64,000 nt of DNA from Mycolicibacterium sp. MU0053 (GTDB lineage: Bacteria; Actinomycetota; Actinomycetes; Mycobacteriales; Mycobacteriaceae). Below the pieces are notes generated by a model. The model did no database searches. It worked only from the letters and a program-made list of their open reading frames with translations, and was not told the DNA's origin. The stretch is taken from positions 4,464,001 through 4,528,000 of the forward strand of contig NZ_OY726397.1 in NCBI RefSeq assembly GCF_963378095.1, given 5' to 3'. Below, piece after piece: positions 31,345 to 39,691 of this stretch; within the stretch, counting starts at the first letter, position 1, and the number at the start of each line of letters is the position of its first letter. Both the position numbers and the translations under genes were made by a program.

Positions 31345-32119
31345 GCGCCAGCGAGTAACCGCCGTTGGCGCAGATGGTCTGCCCGGTGATCCAGGAACCG
31401 TGCTCGCTGGCCAGCACCAGGGCGAGATGGGTGACGTCGTCGGGCACCCCGGGCCGGCGGATCGCGTAGTTCTGCAGGATCGCCTTGGCCTGCGGGGAAT
31501 CGCCGTGCTCGGCCCACAGCGCTTCGGTCAGCGGGGTGCGCATGGTGCCCAGCGAGATGTTGTTGGCGGTGATGCCGTAGCGGCCGTTCTCCAACGCGAC
31601 GGACCGAGTGAGCCCCGCGGCGCCGGCCTTGGCCGCGCCGTAGACGGCACCGCCCGGATCACCGGTCCGGCCCGCGTCGGAAACGATGGTGACGATGCGC
31701 CCCCAGGCGTTGTCGACCATCGCGGGCAGCACCGCGCGGGTGCAGTGCAGCACCCCGTACAGGTTGACCCGCAGGAATGATTCCCAGTCCGCCGGGTCGG
31801 ACTCGGAAAAACGGCCGCGATACGCGAACCCTTCCGCGCCGGCGTTGCCCGCGTTGTTGATCAGGATGTCGACGGGCCCCGCCGTCGCGACGGCGGCGCT
31901 CACCGCGTCGTAGTCGGTGACGTCGAAGGGCACTGCGCCGGCGCTGCCGCCATGTTCCTCGATCTCGTCGACGACCACCTGCGCGCGTTCGGCCCGCAAA
32001 TCGTTGACCAGGACCTCGGCGCCGGCGGCCGCGAAGGTCAGCGCCAGGCCACGCCCGACGCCCTGGCCCCCGCCGGTGATGAGCACCCGGCGCCCGTCGA
32101 GTGCGATTTGTGCGCCCAT
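31340..32119 (-). CDS. Short-chain dehydrogenase/reductase
   Basis: 259 residues from ATG 32119, chosen because GAGGAG lies five bases upstream. NAD(P) site TGGGQGVGRGLALTFA near residue 15, NNAGNAGAEGF near 88, catalytic Ser in IVTIVSDAGRTG and YGAAKAG near 155, and a C-terminal ITGQTICANGGYSLAL. It is FabG- or 3-hydroxyacyl-CoA-dehydrogenase-like, so a beta-oxidation-type hydroxyacyl substrate is plausible. It is divergent from the hydrolase with operator 2 between them. The stop is preserved by the IS target duplication. Confidence 0.88.
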   Translation of the reverse strand: MGAQIALDGRRVLITGGGQGVGRGLALTFAAAGAEVLVNDLRAERAQVVVDEIEEHGGSAGAVPFDVTDYDAVSAAVATAGPVDILINNAGNAGAEGFAYRGRFSESDPADWESFLRVNLYGVLHCTRAVLPAMVDNAWGRIVTIVSDAGRTGDPGGAVYGAAKAGAAGLTRSVALENGRYGITANNISLGTMRTPLTEALWAEHGDSPQAKAILQNYAIRRPGVPDDVTHLALVLASEHGSWITGQTICANGGYSLAL

Positions 32120-32163
32120 GTGACTCCTCAAGCCGTTGTCCAGCGCCGTTGCGCCGAAATTGT

Positions 32164-32179
32164 CTCTACTTTAGTAGAG
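32164..32179. promoter_or_regulatory. CTCTA-N6-TAGAG operator 2
   Basis: CTCTACTTTAGTAGAG, a perfect palindrome with 7-bp arms around TT, 45 bp upstream of the SDR start. Same half-sites and spacing as operator 1 at 29323. It probably serves the SDR and the divergent hydrolase operon. Confidence 0.7.
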
Positions 32180-32276
32180 GGCGCGATGCGGCTGCGGCCG
32201 CGCCCGTGGCACGGTGAATAATTCTTCCCACCAGAGCCTCCTTCATCGCGGCGAGCGCACCGGCGAGATTGGCACC

Positions 32277-33176
32277 ATGTCGACGAACCCGAGCAAGAAC
32301 CTCGCACCACCCTCCTGGTTTCAGCGGGCGCTGGACGTCCGGCCGACCCGCTTCGATGTCGAGGTCGAGGGCTGTCGAATCGCCTGTCGGTCCTGGGGCG
32401 AGCCGGGGTTGCCCGTGCTGGTGCTCGTCCACGGCGGTGGTGCGCACTCCGGCTGGTGGGACCACATCGCCCCGTTCTTCGCCGCCACACATCATGTCGT
32501 CGCGCCCGATCTGAGCGGCCACGGCGACAGCGAGACCCGGTCCCGGTACGGCCTGGGGGTCTGGTCGCGCGAGGTGCTGGCCGTGGCCGCCGCCGCGAAC
32601 CCGTCGATCCGCCCGGTGATCGTCGGCCACAGCATGGGCGGTTGGGTCACCGGCACCGCCGCGACCCGCGACGGCGCCAAGATCGACGGGATCGTGGTGC
32701 TCGACTCCCCACTGCGGGACCGCGCACCCGAGGCCGACCACCTCCGACGAGTTGGCCGGCACGAGGGGCACCTGACGCGGGAAGCGATCGTGTCGCGGTT
32801 CCGGCCGGTCCCCGGCCAGGAGGTGATCCTGCCCTTCATCGCAAACCACATCGCGATCGAGTCGGTGCGACGCAAGGGCCTGCACTGGCGATGGAAGTTC
32901 GATCCGGCCATCTTCCAGGGACGCTGGGTTTCGGAAGGCCCTGGTGAAGCCGACACCATGGAGCACATCTTCGCCCAGATGCCCTGCCGCATCGCCTATT
33001 TGCGTTGTGAGTACGGTTCGATCGACGTGGACATGGCGAACCGGATCCGGGAGATGCTGCAACTGCGCGGCCCATTCATCGAGCTGCCCGAGGCCGGACA
33101 TCATCCGATGCTGGACCAGCCGTTGTCGTTGGTGTCCACGTTGCGCGCGTTGTTGGAGATGTGGTCGATCAGCTGA
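32277..33176 (+). CDS. Alpha/beta hydrolase
   Basis: 299 residues from ATG 32277 (an in-frame GTG at 32214 is less likely). Alpha/beta-hydrolase with oxyanion segment VLVHGGGAHSGWWDH near residue 44, nucleophile elbow VGHSMGGWV near 118, acidic residue candidates in VVLDSPL near 143 or CEYGSIDVD near 245, and the final His in EAGHHPMLDQP near 275. It resembles epoxide or C-C-bond hydrolases, and the exact reaction is open. It heads a rightward run of hydrolase, SnoaL-like, acyl-CoA dehydrogenase and TetR genes. Confidence 0.86.
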   Translation: MSTNPSKNLAPPSWFQRALDVRPTRFDVEVEGCRIACRSWGEPGLPVLVLVHGGGAHSGWWDHIAPFFAATHHVVAPDLSGHGDSETRSRYGLGVWSREVLAVAAAANPSIRPVIVGHSMGGWVTGTAATRDGAKIDGIVVLDSPLRDRAPEADHLRRVGRHEGHLTREAIVSRFRPVPGQEVILPFIANHIAIESVRRKGLHWRWKFDPAIFQGRWVSEGPGEADTMEHIFAQMPCRIAYLRCEYGSIDVDMANRIREMLQLRGPFIELPEAGHHPMLDQPLSLVSTLRALLEMWSIS

Positions 33177-33206
33177 GCGCTGCACCCTCTCCCGTAATCT
33201 GCCGAC

Positions 33207-33614
33207 ATGACTGCACCGCACGCCACGCCCCCGCCGGTGATCGCCCGCTGGCTGGATTTCATGTCCAGCGGCGATACCGCCACCCTGGCCGATCTGCTGG
33301 ACGAGAACGCCGTCTTCTACTCCCCCGCGGTCTTCACCCCGCAGGCCGGCCGGGACAAGACCATCGCCTACCTGCTGGCCGCCGAGAAGGTCTTCGGTGC
33401 CGCCGACTTCCGCTATCTCGAGCACTGGTACAACGAGCGATCGGCGGTTTTGCAGTTCACCGCCGATCTCGACGGCACCGTGGTGGAGGGCATCGACATG
33501 ATCGCCTGGAACGACGACGACAAGATCACGTCGTTCAAGGTGATGGTGCGGCCCTTGAAGGCCCTGCAGGCCCTGATCCCGCGGATGGGCCAGTTGCTCG
33601 CCGAACAGGGCTGA
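33207..33614 (+). CDS. SnoaL-like (NTF2 fold) protein
   Basis: 135 residues. Short NTF2-like protein: PPVIARWLDFMSSGDTATLADLLDENAVFYSPA (residues 9-41) then FRYLEHWYNERSAVLQFTADLDGTVVEGIDMIAWNDDDKITSFKVMVRPL. The last strands and the PLKALQALIPRMGQLL tail match mycobacterial NTF2-like proteins next to beta-oxidation genes. A small-molecule binding or isomerase/hydrolase-like role is inferred. It lies 30 bp after the hydrolase and 40 bp before the acyl-CoA dehydrogenase. Confidence 0.83.
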   Translation: MTAPHATPPPVIARWLDFMSSGDTATLADLLDENAVFYSPAVFTPQAGRDKTIAYLLAAEKVFGAADFRYLEHWYNERSAVLQFTADLDGTVVEGIDMIAWNDDDKITSFKVMVRPLKALQALIPRMGQLLAEQG

Positions 33615-33654
33615 GTACGTTTCGACCTCGCGGTAGCGGGTTAACCCGCTGCCT

Positions 33655-35049
33655 GTGAGCTTCGATCTGCGGCCCACCGCCGCTCAGCACGATCTGGCTC
33701 GGCGCACCCACGAGTTCGCCGAGCAGGTGATTCGTCCGGTCGCGCTCGACTATGACCAACGTCAGGAATTTCCCTGGCCGGTGCTCGAGGAGGCCGCCGA
33801 GCGCGGGTTCTACAGCCCGCTGTTCTATCGGGACCTGATCGGCGACCCCACCGGGTTGTCGCTGCCGATGTTCATGGAAGAGCTGTTCTGGGGCTGCGCG
33901 GGCATCGGCCTGGCCATCGTGATGCCGGCCCTGGCGCTGTCGGCCATCGGTCAGGCCGCTTCCCCCGAACAGATGCTGCAGTGGGCGCCCGAGTGCTTCG
34001 GCGCCCCCGGTGACCTGAAGCTGGCCGCGCTGGCCATCTCCGAACCCGAGGGCGGCAGCGACGTCCGCAACCTGCGCACCACGGCCCGACGCGCCGGCCC
34101 CGGCCCCGACGCCGACTGGGTGATCAACGGTCACAAGATGTGGATCGGCAACGGCGGGATCGCCAACGTTCACGTGGTCAACGCCGTGGTCGACGCCGAA
34201 CTCGGGCACCGCGGCCAAGCGTTGTTCGTGGTGCCCGGTGGCACCCCGGGTCTGGAGTTGGTGCGCAAACTCGACAAGCTGGGCTGTCGCGCGTCGCACA
34301 CCGCGGAGCTGAGCTTCACCGACGTGCGGATACCCGCGGAGAACCTGCTGGGCGGTGCGGAGAAGCTGGAGCACAAGTTGGCCCGGGCCCGCGAGGTGGT
34401 GGCCGGCGGCGCCAAGTCCGGGTCCGCGGCGCTGGGCACCTTCGAGCAAACCCGCCCGATGGTCGCCGCGCAGGCGCTCGGGATCGCCCGCGCCGCACTG
34501 GAATACATGACCGAGTACGCGAATCGGCGCGAGGCCTTCGGGGCGCCGATCATCGACAATCAAGGCATCTCCTTCCCGATTGCCGACCTGGCCACCCAGA
34601 TCGACGCTGCTCGCCTACTCACCTGGCGCGCGTCCTGGATGGCGGCCACCGGGGTGGCGTTCGATCGCGGCGAGGGCTCGATGTCCAAGCTCGCCGCCAG
34701 CGAGGTCGCGGTCAAGGCGACCGAAAGGGCCATCCAGACCCTGGGCGGCTGGGGCTACATCACCGACCACCCGGTGGAGAAGTGGTACCGCGACGCCAAG
34801 CTCTACACCATCTTCGAGGGCACCAGCGAGATCCAGCGGATGGTGATCGCCCGCGCGCTCGGGGCCGCCGACGGCGCCCCACCGCTGCACGTCGAACTCG
34901 AACCCTCCGGCGGCGCTCTGAACCGGTGGTTCGGCCGTGGCACACCGCTGCGCGGCCGCGCCGCCGACGCGATGTTGTCGGCCAAGGACCGGGTTCCGGA
35001 ACCGGTGATGCGCGCTGCGATGAAAGTTCTTGCCCCACCGCGCAGGTGA
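33655..35049 (+). CDS. Acyl-CoA dehydrogenase
   Basis: 464 residues, GTG start 33655. Typical FAD-dependent acyl-CoA dehydrogenase: AALAISEPEGGSDVRNL near residue 122, WVINGHKMWIGNGG near 158, REAFGAPIIDNQGISFPIADLATQID near 285, and YTIFEGTSEIQRMVIARAL near 383, where Glu is the usual catalytic base. A C-terminal extension of about 60 residues follows the fold. The substrate is an acyl-CoA, possibly branched or cyclic given the neighbours. Start choice rests on alignment of the MSFDLRPTAAQ beginning with family members. Confidence 0.9.
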   Translation: MSFDLRPTAAQHDLARRTHEFAEQVIRPVALDYDQRQEFPWPVLEEAAERGFYSPLFYRDLIGDPTGLSLPMFMEELFWGCAGIGLAIVMPALALSAIGQAASPEQMLQWAPECFGAPGDLKLAALAISEPEGGSDVRNLRTTARRAGPGPDADWVINGHKMWIGNGGIANVHVVNAVVDAELGHRGQALFVVPGGTPGLELVRKLDKLGCRASHTAELSFTDVRIPAENLLGGAEKLEHKLARAREVVAGGAKSGSAALGTFEQTRPMVAAQALGIARAALEYMTEYANRREAFGAPIIDNQGISFPIADLATQIDAARLLTWRASWMAATGVAFDRGEGSMSKLAASEVAVKATERAIQTLGGWGYITDHPVEKWYRDAKLYTIFEGTSEIQRMVIARALGAADGAPPLHVELEPSGGALNRWFGRGTPLRGRAADAMLSAKDRVPEPVMRAAMKVLAPPRR

Positions 35050-35131
35050 AATCCGGCGGTCGTCGGCGGGTGTGCCCGCCGGCGCGCGGGCGCCTCCCCG
35101 TCCCGACACCACAACTGGAAGAATCACAGGC

Positions 35132-35737
35132 ATGGATGCCAGCGAGAAGCCCGGCCTTCGCGAGCGCAAAAAGGTCAGGACCCGCGAGGCGATGCGACGG
35201 GAGGCCTTTCGGCTGTTCGAGGAGAACGGGTATCCCAACACCACCGTCGAGCAGATCGCCGAGGCCGCCGACGTCTCCCCCCGGACCTTCTTCCGGTACT
35301 TCCCGGCCAAGGAATATGTCCTGATCGACGACGACTTGATCCCGCCGATCATCGACGCGTTCGTCGCCGCCCCCGCCGACCTGCCGCTCATCGCGGCGTA
35401 CAAGCACGCGGTGCTGAGCACATTCGCGGCGCTCACGGCGGAGGAGCGCGACAACGCCATCCGGGGCCAACAGTTGATGTACTCCATCCCGGAGGCTCGC
35501 GGGATCCTCTACTCGCACTACGTTCGGCTGATCGGGCTGATCGCCGAGGCCGCCAAGGCCCGGATTCCCGACACCATCGGCGACTTCGAGCGCCGGGTGC
35601 TCGCCGGCGCGATCGTCGGAGTGTTGTTGTCCTGCGCCGATGGCACCCCGATGCCGGGGGACCCGATCTCCGCGGGGCTCGAGATACTCGAGCGCCGGCT
35701 CAATCTCGATGCACCGCAGGATCCCGGTTTATCCTGA
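35132..35737 (+). CDS. TetR-family regulator
   Basis: 201 residues from ATG 35132. The helix-turn-helix REAMRREAFRLFEENGYPNTTVEQIAEAADVSPRTFFRYFPAKE (about residues 18-61) is of the clear AcrR type. The C-terminal domain is helical and ends LEILERRLNLDAPQD. It follows the acyl-CoA dehydrogenase by 82 bp in the same direction. No clear palindrome was seen just upstream. The ligand is unknown; it may control the preceding catabolic genes. Confidence 0.87.
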   Translation: MDASEKPGLRERKKVRTREAMRREAFRLFEENGYPNTTVEQIAEAADVSPRTFFRYFPAKEYVLIDDDLIPPIIDAFVAAPADLPLIAAYKHAVLSTFAALTAEERDNAIRGQQLMYSIPEARGILYSHYVRLIGLIAEAAKARIPDTIGDFERRVLAGAIVGVLLSCADGTPMPGDPISAGLEILERRLNLDAPQDPGLS

Positions 35738-35741
35738 CCGG

Positions 35742-36011
35742 ATGAGCAGCCCCCGAGTCCCCGGTGGCGTGGTGCACAAGTTGCCCGCAGACTTGCGAAC
35801 GGCGTTGATCGCCAACACCACCGCGCTGGCCGCCTGGACGGACATCACCCCGCTGGCCCGCAACGAATTCATCTGCTGGGTCGAGGACGCCAAACAACAG
35901 GCCACCCGGGAACGCCGGATCCGGCGCACCCAGGAGGAACTCGAGGAGGGCATGCGTCGCCCCTGCTGCTGGCCCGGGTGCAAGCACCGGGAGCGCAACG
36001 GCAAAGCGTGA
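35742..36011 (+). CDS. Small YdeI/OmpD-associated family protein
   Basis: 89 residues from ATG 35742. It matches the C-terminal region of the bacteriocin-protection/YdeI-OmpD-associated family: VHKLPADLRTALIANTTALAAWTDITPLARNEFICWVEDAKQQATRERRIRRTQEELEEGMRRP. The end CCWPGCKHRERNGKA has three Cys, a mycobacterial variation. Function unknown. It starts 5 bp after the TetR stop. Confidence 0.82.
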   Translation: MSSPRVPGGVVHKLPADLRTALIANTTALAAWTDITPLARNEFICWVEDAKQQATRERRIRRTQEELEEGMRRPCCWPGCKHRERNGKA

Positions 36012-36047
36012 ACTGTCGAGGGGTTCCGATGGTAGAACCAGAGGAAC

Positions 36048-36311
36048 ATGAAGCCGACCTTGAGTTTCCTGGCGTCGCTGGTGCTGGCGACTGCTGCCGC
36101 CACGGCCATCGCCGTCGCACCGGTTGCCGCCGCAGCACCGTTGCCGGCGAGCCCAGGCGATGCCAGCGGGTGCACACCGGATGGGACCTGCGGCCACGGC
36201 GGCCCCGGCGGCGGCGAGGGTTGCACCTCCAACGGCATCTGTGGCCACGGCGGCTGGGGTGGCGGTGGCGGGTGCGTGCCGGGCATCGGCTGCTTCGAGT
36301 GGGGCCGCTGA
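36048..36311 (+). CDS. Secreted Gly/Cys-rich protein with 17-residue repeats
   Basis: 87 residues with a Sec signal peptide (hydrophobic core LSFLASLVLATAAATAIAV, predicted cleavage near residue 30). The mature part has three repeats of 17 residues: GCTPDGTCGHGGPGGGE, GCTSNGICGHGGWGGGG and GCVPGIGCFEWGR. Cys at 42, 48, 59, 65, 76 and 82 gives strict C-x5-C-x10 spacing; His-Gly-Gly follows the second Cys of the first two repeats. Disulfide-linked or metal-binding exported peptide is a fair inference. No known family recognised. Confidence 0.72.
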   Translation: MKPTLSFLASLVLATAAATAIAVAPVAAAAPLPASPGDASGCTPDGTCGHGGPGGGEGCTSNGICGHGGWGGGGGCVPGIGCFEWGR

Positions 36312-36338
36312 CCCGAACCGGGTGCGTCATGATGAGAC

Positions 36339-37133
36339 ATGGCTAAATCTGTCTTCATCACCGGCGCCGCCGCCGGCATCGGCCGCGCCACCGCACTCAA
36401 GTTCGCCGCCAAGGGCTACACCGTCGGCGGCTACGACATCGACGAGGACGGGTTGGCGTCGCTGCGCGACGAGATCACGACGCTCGGCGCCAAGGCGATC
36501 ACCGGGCATCTCGACGTCACCGACAACGACGAGATGACCACCCGGCTAACCGAATTCGTCGCCGCCGCCGACGACCGGCTTGACGTGCTGATCAACAACG
36601 CCGGCATCCTGGTCGCCGGCCGATTCGAGCAGACCGACGTCGCGTTGCAGCACAAGATGATCGACATCAACTGCAAGGGCGTGATCAACGGCCTGTACGC
36701 GGCCCACCCCCATCTGCGCCGCACCCCCGGTTCGGTGGTGGTCAACCTGGCCTCGGCCTCGGCGATTTACGGCCAGGCCGAACTCGCGGTGTACAGCGCC
36801 ACCAAGTTCTTCGTGCGGGCCATGACCGAGGCCCTGGACTTGGAATGGGGGCCGCAAGGCATCCGGGTGATCTCGATGTGGCCGTTGTACGTGCAAACCG
36901 CCATGACCCACGACATCAGCACCGGCACCACCGCCTCGCTGGGCATCAATCTCACCGCCACCGAAGTCGCCGAGGCGATCATCGCGGCGGTCGAACCGTC
37001 GGCGATCCGCCGCGCGCTGCATCAGGTGCACTTTCCGGTGGGCGCCCAGTCCAAGGCGTTTGCGACGGGATCGCGGTTCAGTCCGGCCTGGCTGATCCGA
37101 CTGCTCAACAAACGCCTGGCGCGCGCCGAATAG
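36339..37133 (+). CDS. Short-chain dehydrogenase/reductase
   Basis: 264 residues. NAD(P) site TGAAAGIGRATALKFA (residues 8-23), NNAGILVAG near 87, catalytic Ser in NLASASAIYG and YSATKFF near 150. The C-terminal part (AEAIIAAVEPSAIRRALHQVHFPVG) is typical of classical SDRs of the DltE/FabG-like group in mycobacteria. Substrate not predictable. It is the right border of the accessory region and is followed by the conserved FecB2 gene. Confidence 0.88.
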   Translation: MAKSVFITGAAAGIGRATALKFAAKGYTVGGYDIDEDGLASLRDEITTLGAKAITGHLDVTDNDEMTTRLTEFVAAADDRLDVLINNAGILVAGRFEQTDVALQHKMIDINCKGVINGLYAAHPHLRRTPGSVVVNLASASAIYGQAELAVYSATKFFVRAMTEALDLEWGPQGIRVISMWPLYVQTAMTHDISTGTTASLGINLTATEVAEAIIAAVEPSAIRRALHQVHFPVGAQSKAFATGSRFSPAWLIRLLNKRLARAE

Positions 37134-37232
37134 CTTCCCGCTGAGCACAACCGGTTCGGCGACCGTGGTGAACATCCATCCTCTTCGGCAGTTTCTCCAC
37201 GGCGACCTGAGCTGGGCGATTACTCTCGCCCA

Positions 37233-38219
37233 ATGCGAACACAGTGCACGCGGCGGGGATTCTTTGCGCTGGCCGGCGCCGCGGGACTGGCGGTCGCAAC
37301 GGCGTGCTCATCGGATCCGAAATCCGAGGCCGGCGCCGCAGTCACCATCACCCACGCGTTCGGTGAAACCACCATCCCGGCACGACCGACGCGGGTGGTC
37401 AGCGCGGGCTTCACCGAACAGGACAGCCTGCTGGCCGTCGGGTCGGTGCCGATCGCGACCACCGAGTGGTGGGGTGAGCAGCCGTTCGCGGTGTGGCCGT
37501 GGGCGCAGGCCGCGCTCGGTGGGGCCCAGCCGACGCTGCTGAGCCTGGCCGAGGGCATCGACGTGGACCAGATCGCGGCGCTGACACCGGATCTCATCGT
37601 CGCGATCAACGCGGGCTGCGACGAGGACACCTACCAGCGGCTGTCGGCGATCGCCCCCACCGTCCCGCAGTCGGGGGCCGCGCCGTTCTTCGAACCCTGG
37701 AAGGACCAGGCCGCCACCATCGGCCGGGCCGTCTTCGCCGCCGATCAGATGACCGCGCTGATCGCCGGGGTCGACGACGGGTTCACCGCCGCCGGCGCGG
37801 CCCATCCGGAGTTCAAGGACAAGAAGGTGCTGCTGCTGCAGGGCAGCACCTACTGGGAGAACAGCGTGATCGCCAAGCGGCCGGACTGGCGGACCGACTT
37901 CCTGACCCAGCTGGGCTTCACCATCCCGGACAGCCTGGCACCGTTCGCCCGCGAACACGACAACCGCGCCTTCATCCCGCTGCCCGAGATCGGCCCCGTG
38001 CTCGACGACGCCGACGTGCTGATCTGGAGCACCGAGAGCGACGAGGATCGGGCCAAGCTGCTGGCCGACCCCAACATCGCGGCGCTGCGCGCCACCCGGG
38101 AGAACCGCAACGTGTTCACCGGCAAGGAGCTGGCCGGGGCGATCGCCTTCAGCTCGGTGCTGTCCTACCCGGTGGTGGCCGAGCAGTTGCCGCCGCTGCT
38201 GGCCGCGGCACTGGCTTAA
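37233..38219 (+). CDS. fecB2: Iron-siderophore substrate-binding lipoprotein (FecB2-like)
   Basis: 328 residues, matching the position and type of M. tuberculosis Rv0265c. Twin-arginine signal CTRRGFFALAGAAGLAVATAC with lipobox Cys25, so it is exported folded and lipid-anchored. The class III periplasmic binding fold follows: ARPTRVVSAGFTEQDSLLAVG near residue 50, ALTPDLIVAINAGCDEDTYQRL near 112, VLLLQGSTYWENS near 195 and EIGPVLDDADVLIWSTE near 255. It binds ferric siderophore or haem in the cell envelope. No matching permease is adjacent; I saw no clear IdeR box in the 99-bp gap upstream. Confidence 0.88.
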   Translation: MRTQCTRRGFFALAGAAGLAVATACSSDPKSEAGAAVTITHAFGETTIPARPTRVVSAGFTEQDSLLAVGSVPIATTEWWGEQPFAVWPWAQAALGGAQPTLLSLAEGIDVDQIAALTPDLIVAINAGCDEDTYQRLSAIAPTVPQSGAAPFFEPWKDQAATIGRAVFAADQMTALIAGVDDGFTAAGAAHPEFKDKKVLLLQGSTYWENSVIAKRPDWRTDFLTQLGFTIPDSLAPFAREHDNRAFIPLPEIGPVLDDADVLIWSTESDEDRAKLLADPNIAALRATRENRNVFTGKELAGAIAFSSVLSYPVVAEQLPPLLAAALA

Positions 38220-38250
38220 CCCGCGTCGACCCATCTGCTTGGATGGGCCG

Positions 38251-38928
38251 GTGAACCACCCACCAGAACCCACCGGCTACGCCAGGGTCGGCTCGGTGTA
38301 CTACCCGATCCTGGTCGCGGTCTTCACCGCACTGGTGATCATCTCCAACGTGACCGCCACCAAGGGCGTCGAATTCGGACCGATCATCACCGACGGCGGC
38401 TTCCTGGTGTTTCCGCTGACCTACATCATCGGCGACGTGCTCTCCGAGGTGTACGGCTTCAAAGCGGCCCGGCGCGCGGTGTTCCTGGGGTTCGGCATGA
38501 ACGCGCTCGCCGCCGCGGTGTTCTGGGTGACGCTGTATCTGCCGGCAGCCGAGTTCTACGAGCACCAGGCGGCGCTGGAAACCGTCGTGCACGCCTACAC
38601 CCAGCTGATCGTTGCCGGCATGGCCGGCTTCTTGGTGGGGCAGACCCTCAACGCGTGGGTCGTCGTCAAGATCAAGGAACGCACCAAGGAGAAACACCTG
38701 TGGGCGCGGCTGATCGGATCGACCGTGATCGGCCAGCTCGGCGACACACTGGTGTTCTGCGCGATCGCGGCAAGCGCGATCGGTATCAACACCTTTCGCG
38801 ACTTCGCGGTGTACACCGCGATCGGCTGGTTCTACAAGACCATCGTGGAGGTGGTGATCCTGCCGGTGACCTATCAGGTGATCGGTTACATCAAACGGCG
38901 CGAACCCACATACCAGCCGATGTTGTGA
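38251..38928 (+). CDS. yhhQ: YhhQ/VUT-family transporter (DUF165)
   Basis: 225 residues from GTG 38251; a TTG at 38239 would add four. Six-helix vitamin-uptake-like transporter of the YhhQ family, which imports queuosine precursors (preQ0/preQ1). Helices include ILVAVFTALVIISNVTATKGVEFG, FLVFPLTYIIGDVLSEVYGF (hallmark), LGFGMNALAAAVFWVTLYL, WARLIGSTVIGQLGDTLVFCAIA and TAIGWFYKTIVEVVILPVTYQVIG. No preQ1 riboswitch was seen. Substrate is taken from the family. Confidence 0.9.
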   Translation: MNHPPEPTGYARVGSVYYPILVAVFTALVIISNVTATKGVEFGPIITDGGFLVFPLTYIIGDVLSEVYGFKAARRAVFLGFGMNALAAAVFWVTLYLPAAEFYEHQAALETVVHAYTQLIVAGMAGFLVGQTLNAWVVVKIKERTKEKHLWARLIGSTVIGQLGDTLVFCAIAASAIGINTFRDFAVYTAIGWFYKTIVEVVILPVTYQVIGYIKRREPTYQPML

Positions 38929-38943
38929 AATCTCCCAGGCTCT

Positions 38944-38961
38944 GAGCCGTTGCTAAGGCTC
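38944..38961. terminator. Short hairpin after yhhQ
   Basis: GAGCC (38944-38948) pairs with GGCTC (38957-38961) around an 8-base loop, 16 bp after the yhhQ stop. A weak intrinsic terminator candidate. Confidence 0.3.
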
Positions 38962-39019
38962 CTCTGGCGGGGCCGTAAAGCCACGGGACACCAAGGCTAC
39001 TCGGCGGTAACGTTAGGTC

Positions 39020-39682
39020 ATGAGCGTCTCTGTAGATCATGGAGTCAGGGCTTCCGGGAAGGCCGTGGTGCGCGATTACGGCGACTGTGCCCTGCTCATC
39101 GAGTGCGACAGTACCGCCGAGGTGCTGGCCTGGACGGCCGCGCTGACGAGCGCGGGGCTGCCCGGTGTCCTCGACATCGTGCCGGCCTATCGCACCGTCC
39201 TGGTGAAGCTGGACGGTCCGCGCTATCAGGCGCCGACCCGCCAGCGGCTGGAGCGGCTGCCGGTATCGGTCCAGGAACAGCCGACCGAACCGCCCGGCGG
39301 CAAAGCGGATGTCGTCATCGATGTGGTGTACGACGGTGCGGATCTGGTCGAGGTGGGACGGTTGTCCGGGCTGGATCCGGTGGGGGTCATCGCCGCACAC
39401 ACCGGTTCCCTGTGGCGGGTTGGGTTCGGTGGCTTCGCCCCCGGATTCAGCTACCTCATCGGCGGCGACCGGCGCCTGCAGGTGCCGCGCCGCGACGAAC
39501 CGCGCACCAAGGTGCCGGCCGGCGCGGTCGGCCTGGCCGGCGAATTCAGCGGTGTCTATCCGCGGGAGTCCCCGGGCGGCTGGCAACTGATCGGGCACAC
39601 CGATGCGGTGCTGTGGGACGTCGAACGGCCCGAGCCCGCGCTGTTGCGGCCCGGGATGTGGGTGCAGTTCCGGGCGGTATGA
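39020..39682 (+). CDS. pxpB: 5-oxoprolinase subunit PxpB
   Basis: 220 residues. KipI/allophanate-hydrolase-subunit-1-like protein (Rv0264c position). Features are [22 protein letters not shown] near residue 18, [14 protein letters not shown] near 58, and [63 protein letters not shown] near 132-195, the cyclophilin-like active region. With PxpC and PxpA it hydrolyses 5-oxoproline to glutamate using ATP. PxpA is not in the window. PxpC follows after 9 bp. Confidence 0.9.
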   Translation: MSVSVDHGVRASGKAVVRDYGDCALLIECDSTAEVLAWTAALTSAGLPGVLDIVPAYRTVLVKLDGPRYQAPTRQRLERLPVSVQEQPTEPPGGKADVVIDVVYDGADLVEVGRLSGLDPVGVIAAHTGSLWRVGFGGFAPGFSYLIGGDRRLQVPRRDEPRTKVPAGAVGLAGEFSGVYPRESPGGWQLIGHTDAVLWDVERPEPALLRPGMWVQFRAV

Positions 39683-39691
39683 GGAGACGAC

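Noticed and set aside
38929..39019. preQ1 riboswitch near yhhQ
   Set aside because: No A-rich pseudoknot tail or conserved loop upstream of yhhQ; the only structure is a short hairpin downstream.
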